Below, in pieces: positions 54,827-64,000 of a DNA stretch of 64,000 bases. Below the pieces are notes generated by a model. The model was not told where the DNA came from. It saw nothing but the letters and a program-made list of their open reading frames with translations, and did no database searches. Origin of the DNA: Acidithiobacillus ferrianus (GTDB lineage Bacteria > Pseudomonadota > Gammaproteobacteria > Acidithiobacillales > Acidithiobacillaceae). Where the stretch lies: NCBI RefSeq assembly GCF_010378095.1, contig NZ_WNJL01000034.1, positions 124,001 through 188,000 on the forward strand, read 5' to 3'. The position numbers and the translations under genes are program-made. Within the stretch, counting starts at the first letter, position 1; every line of letters starts with the position of its first letter.

Positions 54827-55387
54827 ATGAAGATTTCCGCCTTTGACATCCGCCCAGGCAATATTCTGGAATATGAAAAAGGACTTTGGCGTGTCCTCAA
54901 AACTGATTTCGTCAAACCCGGCAAAGGTGGCGCGTTTGTGCAAGTGGAGATGAAAAATATCGAGACCGGCACCAAGACCAATACGCGCTTTCGCTCAGAG
55001 GAAAAAATGGAAAAGGCCGTCGTCGAGCCGCGTAGTATGCAGTATTTGTATGTGGACGGGACCGGCTATGTATTCATGGATAACGAAAGTTTTGAGCAGC
55101 TGACGCTCAGCGAGGATCTATTGGAGGGACAAACGGGTTATCTCCTGCCCAATACCGAGATTCAGGTCAATCTCCACAATGAACGGCCCATCGGAGTCGA
55201 ATTACCCCCCGTCGTGATTCTCGAGGTCAGCGAAGCCGATCCCGCCATCAAGGGACAAACGGCCACAGGCTCCTACAAGTCGGCGAGAATGGAAACAGGT
55301 ATTACGGTCATGGTTCCGCAATTCGTAAACGCGGGAGAAAAGGTTCGGGTCAATACCGTGGATGGGAGTTACATCGACCGCGTTTGA
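54827..55387 (+). CDS. efp: Translation elongation factor P
   Basis: EF-P (186 residues) relieves ribosome stalling at polyproline. The tip loop KPGKGGAF carries the lysine (K33) that corresponds to the beta-lysylated lysine of EF-P proteins handled by EpmA/EpmB. The three beta-barrel domains are complete, ending GEKVRVNTVDGSYIDRV. ATG 54827 (MKISAFDIRPGN) matches family starts and has AAGGA upstream; an earlier in-frame ATG is not used. It converges on ftsB with 3 bases between stops. Confidence 0.97.
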   Translation: MKISAFDIRPGNILEYEKGLWRVLKTDFVKPGKGGAFVQVEMKNIETGTKTNTRFRSEEKMEKAVVEPRSMQYLYVDGTGYVFMDNESFEQLTLSEDLLEGQTGYLLPNTEIQVNLHNERPIGVELPPVVILEVSEADPAIKGQTATGSYKSARMETGITVMVPQFVNAGEKVRVNTVDGSYIDRV

Positions 55388-55390
55388 TCG

Positions 55391-55753
55391 CTACGAAGCC
55401 TGTGCGACATTGTTGTCCTTCCGGGTGGCGTTGGCGGGGATCACCCAAACGAACACCTCTCCCTTGCTGACCATACCCAGATGGCGGCGTGCCAGTTCCT
55501 CGACCGCACGACTCCCGGTTTGCAAACTCGCCACCTGCGCCGCCAAGAGCGCATTGCGGTTCTCCAACTGCTGCAACATGGCTTGCTTCGCCTCCAGGTC
55601 GTGGTGCAACGCCGCCACGTTCCACCAACTCCCCGAACCAAACCAAAGGGGATATTGCAGGGCACATAGAATCGCCAGGAGCAGAAAATCCACAATACGC
55701 ATTTCCGCGCCACGTGCCGCCATCCAGCTTTTTAATCGCGCAAAGTGGCCCAT
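55391..55753 (-). CDS. ftsB: Cell division protein FtsB
   Basis: FtsB (DivIC family) is a bitopic inner-membrane protein that joins FtsL and FtsQ in the divisome. It has a transmembrane helix (about residues 19-40, MRIVDFLLLAILCALQYPLWF) and a periplasmic coiled coil (about 45-85, DLEAKQAMLQQLENRNALLAAQV), then ARRHLGMVSKGEVFVWVI, the typical end. The ATG at 55753 adds 17 residues before the helix; ATG 55702 would give a more standard cytoplasmic stub. It lies 52 bases after eno, as in many Gammaproteobacteria. Confidence 0.92.
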   Translation of the reverse strand: MGHFARLKSWMAARGAEMRIVDFLLLAILCALQYPLWFGSGSWWNVAALHHDLEAKQAMLQQLENRNALLAAQVASLQTGSRAVEELARRHLGMVSKGEVFVWVIPANATRKDNNVAQAS

Positions 55754-55805
55754 ACCGCAAAATCCCCGAAATCCCCGTGAAAAAGCATACTGTTATGACA
55801 ACCTT

Positions 55806-59670
<3,865 letters not shown>

Positions 59671-59737
59671 TCATCCCCATCCGGCGTACCTCGCAGACTA
59701 CCCGCGGATAGGATCGGGGATCCCGGTCCCTGACACC

Positions 59738-60787
59738 CTACTTCAAGGTTGCCATATCAATCACAAAACGGTATTTCACATCGCTTTTCAACATCCTCTC
59801 GTAGGCGGTATTGATGTAATCCATCGGGATCATCTCGATATCTGAGCCAATACCGTGTTCCGCACAGAAATCCAGCATTTCCTGAGTCTCCCGAATGCCG
59901 CCGATGAGAGATCCCGCGAGTTGCCGACGCTTGAAGATCAGGTTGAAGACGGTCGGTGATGGATGCGGCTCTGCCGGCGCCCCGACCAGAGTCATCGTGC
60001 CATCCCGTTTGAGCAAGTTGAGAAAAGCGTCCAGATCATGTGGTGCTGCAACCGTATTGAGGATAAAATCGAGACTGTTGGCATAGCTGGCCATCTGCCG
60101 TTCATCCTTGGAAATACAGACCGCATCCGCCCCCAACCGCTTACCGTCCTCCACTTTGCCCGGTGACGTGGTGAACAGGACGACATGGGCACCCATGGCA
60201 TGGGCCAGTTTGACGCCCATGTGACCCAAACCACCCAAACCTACTATGCCAACCCTTTTCCCTGGTCCGGCACCCCAGTGACGCAACGGTGAATAGGTGG
60301 TGATACCCGCGCAAAGCAATGGCGCCACGCGCGCCAGATTCTTTTCCTCATGTCGCACGCGGAGCACAAAGGACTCCTTGACGACTACACTTTGGGAATA
60401 GCCACCGTAAGTATTTTCTCCGCCAAATACCGGCCCGTTATAGGTGCCGGTGAAACCATTGGCGCAGTATTGCTCTTCCCCCTCATGACAGGAGGCGCAA
60501 TGCCCACAACTATCCACCATACAGCCGACCCCGGCAAAATCACCGATCCGAAACCCTTTCACCTCTTTGCCTACCGCAACGACCCTGCCCACAATCTCGT
60601 GGCCCGGAACCGACGGATAAAGCGTGTTTTTCCATTCATTACGGGCGGTATGCAAATCCGAATGACAGACACCGCAATACAGAATCTCAATTTGTACATC
60701 TTCGGGACCTGGTTCGCGGCGCCGGATTTCGTAGGGCGTCAATGGGCTACTGGCACTTTGCGCTGCATACGCCTTCGTTTTGATCAT
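59738..60787 (-). CDS. Zinc-dependent alcohol dehydrogenase (cinnamyl alcohol dehydrogenase-like, YahK/AdhC type)
   Basis: A 349-residue MDR-family dehydrogenase. Catalytic zinc ligands are in CGVCHSDLHT and PGHEIVGRV. Structural zinc cysteines are in CMVDSCGHCASCHEGEEQYC, and the nucleotide site is GLGGLGHMGVKLAHAMG followed by FTTSPGK, which favours NADPH. It is probably an aldehyde reductase of broad range. ATG 60787 has AGGAG 8 bases upstream; an earlier in-frame start was rejected. It stands alone between pyrG and uvrB. Confidence 0.93.
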   Translation of the reverse strand: MIKTKAYAAQSASSPLTPYEIRRREPGPEDVQIEILYCGVCHSDLHTARNEWKNTLYPSVPGHEIVGRVVAVGKEVKGFRIGDFAGVGCMVDSCGHCASCHEGEEQYCANGFTGTYNGPVFGGENTYGGYSQSVVVKESFVLRVRHEEKNLARVAPLLCAGITTYSPLRHWGAGPGKRVGIVGLGGLGHMGVKLAHAMGAHVVLFTTSPGKVEDGKRLGADAVCISKDERQMASYANSLDFILNTVAAPHDLDAFLNLLKRDGTMTLVGAPAEPHPSPTVFNLIFKRRQLAGSLIGGIRETQEMLDFCAEHGIGSDIEMIPMDYINTAYERMLKSDVKYRFVIDMATLK

Positions 60788-61078
60788 AATACGGTTCTCC
60801 TCTGTAGCAATTTGAAGGATAAGACAACGCCTCATTCCGGGATACGGGACAGGATCCACAAGAGAAGGAGGTCCCGACTTCACCCCCATGAGGCTCCACC
60901 AGAACCGGAGAGGCCGACGCGACTGCGGCGAATACCGCTCAGTGCCATGGGAAATATCCTGGCAACTCCTGGAAAATACATGGGAACCGACGCGGCCCGA
61001 TCTGCATGGAATGACGCCGCCCTTTCACGCTGCATACCGTCCGGTTGGTTTTCATGGTAGGCGACACCTGGCTCGCCG

Positions 61079-63088
61079 TCAAGGCAGATCCAACTCCAGC
61101 AAGTGTGTTTCCAGCTTCTTGATAGTGTCGCGTAGCGCCGCCGCCTGTTCAAATTCCAGGTTACGCGCGTGGCGATACATATGCTCTTCCAACTCTTTGA
61201 TATGCCTGGTGAGAGCCTTCGGATCATTGGGCACGCGATAATCGGCAGACTTTTCCGCTGCCCGCGCGGCTGGCGGGGCATTGCGCCGATAGACCCCTTC
61301 AATCATATCGGACACCGGCTTGACGACGCCACGCGGCACAATGCCGTGCTCCTGATTGAAAAGCACCTGTTTTTGGCGACGACGATCGGTCTCCGCCATG
61401 GCTCTCGCCATGGAATTAGTGATCGTGTCGGCATAGAGAATAGCGCGGCCATGCAGATTGCGCGCGGCCCGCCCAACCGTCTGGATCAGCGAGCGTTCCG
61501 AGCGCAAGAATCCCTCCTTGTCGGCATCCAGGATGGCGACCAGCGCCACCTCCGGCATGTCCAAACCTTCCCGCAAGAGATTGATGCCGATCAGCACGTC
61601 AAACACACCCGCCCGCAGGTCACGGATGATCTCCACCCGCTCCACCGTCTCGATATCGGAATGGAGGTAGCGAGATTTGATCCCCAGGTCGTGCAGGTAA
61701 TCGGTCAGATCCTCGGCCATCCGTTTCGTCAGCGTCGTCACCAGAATACGCCAGCCCGCGCGAATCGTCTCATTTATTTCATCAACCAAATCATCGACCT
61801 GACCTTTCGCTGGTCGGACCTCCACCTGCGGATCGATCAAGCCGGTTGGCCGCACCACCTGCTCCACCACCTGCCCGGAATGACTCAGCTCGTAGGGTCC
61901 AGGTGTCGCGGAGATGAATATGGTCTGCGGCATCAGCGTCTCAAACTCGTTAAACATCAGAGGCCGATTGTCGAGCGCCGAGGGCAGGCGAAACCCGTAT
62001 TCCACCAGTGTTTCCTTGCGTGAGCGATCACCCTTGTACATACCGCCGAACTGCGGGATCGTGACATGCGACTCATCGATGAAAAGCAAGGCATCGCGCG
62101 GCAGATAGTCCATCAGGGTCGGGGGCGCCTGACCGGGCATTCGCCCCGAGAGATAGCGGGAGTAGTTTTCGATTCCGGAGCAATAACCCAGCTCCGCCAT
62201 CATCTCCAGATCAAAGCGGGTACGCTGTTCCAGTCTTTGCGCCTCGACCAGCTTATCGGCATGGCGCAACGCTTCCAACCGCTGGCGCAACTCCTCCTTG
62301 ACGGATGCAAGCGCAGCGAGAATGGTTTCGCGTGGAGTGACATAGTGGCTTTTGGGGTAGATGGTGTAGCGGGCCAGGCGGGTAATAGTCTTGCCCGTGA
62401 GGGGATCGAAGAGAGAGATACGCTCTAACTCATCCCCGAAGAGCTCCACCCGGACCGCCTCCTCTTCACTTTCCGCGGGCCAGATATCGATGACATCGCC
62501 ATTGACCCGGAAAGTGCCACGCTTGAGTTCCAAAGGATTGCGACTGTACTGCATCTCTGCAAGGCGCTTGAGGATGGCACGCTGATCCATGCTGCCAGAC
62601 TCGCGGAGGTGCAAAATCATGTCATGATAGGCGGCCGGATCGCCGAGACCGTATATGGCGGAAACCGTAGCAACGATGATTACGTCGGGCCGCTCCAGCA
62701 GGGCCTTGGTGGCGGAAAGACGCATCTGCTCGATGTGATCATTGATGGAGGCATCTTTTTCAATGAAGGTGTCGGACGAGGGAACGTAAGCTTCCGGCTG
62801 GTAATAGTCATAATAACTGACAAAATACTCCACGGCGTTGTGGGGGAAAAACGCGCGCATCTCCGCGTAGAGCTGCGCCGCCAGGGTCTTGTTGGGCGCC
62901 ATGATGATTGCGGGCCGGTGGGTCGCGGCAATGACGTTGGCCATGGTGAAGGTCTTGCCCGAACCCGTCACCCCCAGCAAAGTTTGAAAAGACTCACCGG
63001 ACGCCAACCCGCTCACCAACTGGCGAATGGCCTCGGGCTGATCGCCTTGCGGCGGAAAACCGCTCTCCAGGGTAAATCGCTTGTCCAT
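61079..63088 (-). CDS. uvrB: Excinuclease ABC subunit B
   Basis: UvrB (669 residues) is the damage-verifying helicase-like subunit of nucleotide excision repair. It has Walker A ([15 protein letters not shown]), the beta-hairpin ([22 protein letters not shown]), the DEAD-type DESHVTIPQ, helicase motifs V-VI ([32 protein letters not shown]) and the C-terminal UVR motif ([20 protein letters not shown]) that pairs with UvrC. ATG 63088 with GGAG 7 bases upstream was chosen over an in-frame start 26 codons earlier. uvrC is also in this window, about 7 kb away. Confidence 0.98.
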   Translation of the reverse strand: MDKRFTLESGFPPQGDQPEAIRQLVSGLASGESFQTLLGVTGSGKTFTMANVIAATHRPAIIMAPNKTLAAQLYAEMRAFFPHNAVEYFVSYYDYYQPEAYVPSSDTFIEKDASINDHIEQMRLSATKALLERPDVIIVATVSAIYGLGDPAAYHDMILHLRESGSMDQRAILKRLAEMQYSRNPLELKRGTFRVNGDVIDIWPAESEEEAVRVELFGDELERISLFDPLTGKTITRLARYTIYPKSHYVTPRETILAALASVKEELRQRLEALRHADKLVEAQRLEQRTRFDLEMMAELGYCSGIENYSRYLSGRMPGQAPPTLMDYLPRDALLFIDESHVTIPQFGGMYKGDRSRKETLVEYGFRLPSALDNRPLMFNEFETLMPQTIFISATPGPYELSHSGQVVEQVVRPTGLIDPQVEVRPAKGQVDDLVDEINETIRAGWRILVTTLTKRMAEDLTDYLHDLGIKSRYLHSDIETVERVEIIRDLRAGVFDVLIGINLLREGLDMPEVALVAILDADKEGFLRSERSLIQTVGRAARNLHGRAILYADTITNSMARAMAETDRRRQKQVLFNQEHGIVPRGVVKPVSDMIEGVYRRNAPPAARAAEKSADYRVPNDPKALTRHIKELEEHMYRHARNLEFEQAAALRDTIKKLETHLLELDLP

Positions 63089-63247
63089 GCCCTGCTCCGG
63101 ATTGTCGAAATCCCCAAGATACACGTTGACCGCGGCAGCCGAAAGGACCAGGGCCACCATGAACACCGCCTGTCGGCGTATGGCGCTTCCCTGATCGCCG
63201 CCCCTCCTCTACAATACGGTTCGGTGTACAGACTATACACTGACCCC

Positions 63248-63324
63248 GCGCCTGTAGCTCAATCGGATAGAGCAACGGCCTTCTAAGCCGTAGGTTACAG
63301 GTTCGATTCCTGTCAGGCGCACCA
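63248..63324 (+). tRNA. tRNA-Arg (anticodon TCT)
   Basis: 77 bases. Acceptor GCGCCTG/CAGGCGC, D-stem GCTC/GAGC, anticodon stem ACGGC/GCCGT with loop CTTCTAA (anticodon TCT), T-arm GGTTCGATTCC, CCA encoded. An integrase gene starts 100 bases downstream, so the 3' end of this tRNA is the probable attachment site. Confidence 0.96.
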
Positions 63325-63424
63325 TATAAACATTAACTTAGACACGAATGCAAAACACAGTTTGATTTTACGCTGCATTTATGCTGCACTACCCCGCGAG
63401 AGCAAGTCACAACTCGAGGTGGAA

Positions 63425-64000
63425 ATGGCGACGATTAGCGCAAGAAAGGGGCCAGACGAAAACGACAAGATGGTCGTGATTGGCTATCAAGCAATAGTCA
63501 GAAAAAAGGGGCACCCGAGTCAGACTAAAACCTTCAGAGCTAAACGTGATGCGGAGCGATGGGCGCGTCAGATTGAATCTGAAATGGAGCGCGGCGTCTT
63601 CGTGCAGCGCACAGAATCCGAACAGACCACAGTGAACAATCTGCTGGATCGCTACTCAAGAGAAGTGCTGCCGACGTTGAAGGGCGGCTACAGGGAGCAA
63701 TCAAGGATAAAGGCGTTGCAGAACGGTTTGGGTGCATACTCCCTCGCGGCGCTCAATTCATCCATGATCGCCAAATATCGAGACAAGCGGCTTTCGACGA
63801 TCAGCGAGAAAACTGGGCGTATGGTCGGCCCACAGACAGTCAAACATGAGTTGGGTTTGCTCCAGCGTGCTCTGAAGATGGCAGTTATGGAATGGGGCAT
63901 CGCCCTGCCTGGCGGCATACCAACCGCCACGGTGAAGAAACCCGGCCTACCCCCCGCGCGGAATCGTCGCCTGGTAGATGACGAAGAGGAAAGGCTGCTG
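63425..64000 (+). CDS. Tyrosine recombinase / phage-type integrase, N-terminal part
   Basis: An open frame runs from ATG 63425 to the window edge (192 codons). It begins MATISARKGPDENDKMVVIGYQ and contains a beta-stranded AP2-like arm-binding domain (YQAIVRKKGHPSQTKTFRAKRDAERWA), then a core-binding SAM-like domain (NNLLDRYSREVLPTLKG...SMIAKYRDKRLS...TVKHELGLLQRALKMAVMEWGI). The catalytic domain with R-H-R-Y lies beyond the window. Position directly after a tRNA fits an integrating element reading into the right-hand DNA. Confidence 0.9.
   Translation, partial: MATISARKGPDENDKMVVIGYQAIVRKKGHPSQTKTFRAKRDAERWARQIESEMERGVFVQRTESEQTTVNNLLDRYSREVLPTLKGGYREQSRIKALQNGLGAYSLAALNSSMIAKYRDKRLSTISEKTGRMVGPQTVKHELGLLQRALKMAVMEWGIALPGGIPTATVKKPGLPPARNRRLVDDEEERLL

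Overview
The window looks like the chromosome of a GC-rich gammaproteobacterium-like organism. Gene content and order (ybgC-tolQRAB, cpoB-queE-queC, hemC-hemD-hemB, uvrC-pgsA-tRNA-Gly-tRNA-Cys, pyrG-kdsA-eno-ftsB, a short Gnd beside Zwf) would fit Acidithiobacillus or a relative. That genus assignment is an inference from synteny and protein style and was not checked by any search. Most of the window is ordinary housekeeping DNA, tightly packed, with many 4-base ATGA start/stop overlaps.

Layout. 1-7224: the end of ruvB, then ybgC-tolQ-tolR-tolA-tolB on the plus strand, facing pal-cpoB-queE-queC on the minus strand, so the Tol-Pal envelope system is split into two convergent halves. 7393-10788: tetrapyrrole genes hemC-hemD-hemB plus a TonB-like protein. 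10794-15279: a minus-strand operon for glutathione-dependent formaldehyde oxidation (frmA, fghA) with fdhD, a small winged-helix-like protein and an MFS carrier. 15392-19690: galE; an MFS/ArsR/metallo-beta-lactamase operon probably tied to persulfide or sulfide handling; and a methyltransferase. 19980-22798: an FNR-type site, hcp and its reductase (hybrid cluster protein, nitrosative stress).

22799-33893 is an accessory island, clearly more AT-rich from about 23.2 to 28.9 kb and ending against a tRNA-Arg(ACG) gene. All its non-transposon genes are on the minus strand: a three-gene module of a TIGR04255-family protein, an unknown 172-residue protein and an HNH endonuclease; a remnant ISNCY-type transposase; a small orphan; a 389-residue protein with a hydrophobic C-terminal segment; a 193-residue membrane protein; and a superfamily 1 helicase with a C-terminal Vsr/DUF559-like nuclease domain, broken by a frameshift and cut at its 5' side by an IS5-family element. 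This is the part most likely to hold undescribed defence-type biology.

33894-63088 returns to backbone: an unusual operon of PspA with two tandem-YbjQ proteins and a small unknown protein; an aminotransferase; purT; gnd-zwf; an ArsR regulator with a perfect palindromic operator; dusA; an outer-membrane beta-barrel; an APC permease; a c-di-GMP cluster (EAL with a C-terminal zinc-binding CZB domain, PilZ, and globin-GAF-GGDEF); tRNA-Cys and tRNA-Gly with pgsA and uvrC; efp; ftsB-eno-kdsA-pyrG; a zinc alcohol dehydrogenase; and uvrB. The window ends with tRNA-Arg(UCU) followed at once by the start of a tyrosine-recombinase integrase, so a second integrative element begins at about 63.4 kb and runs off the edge.
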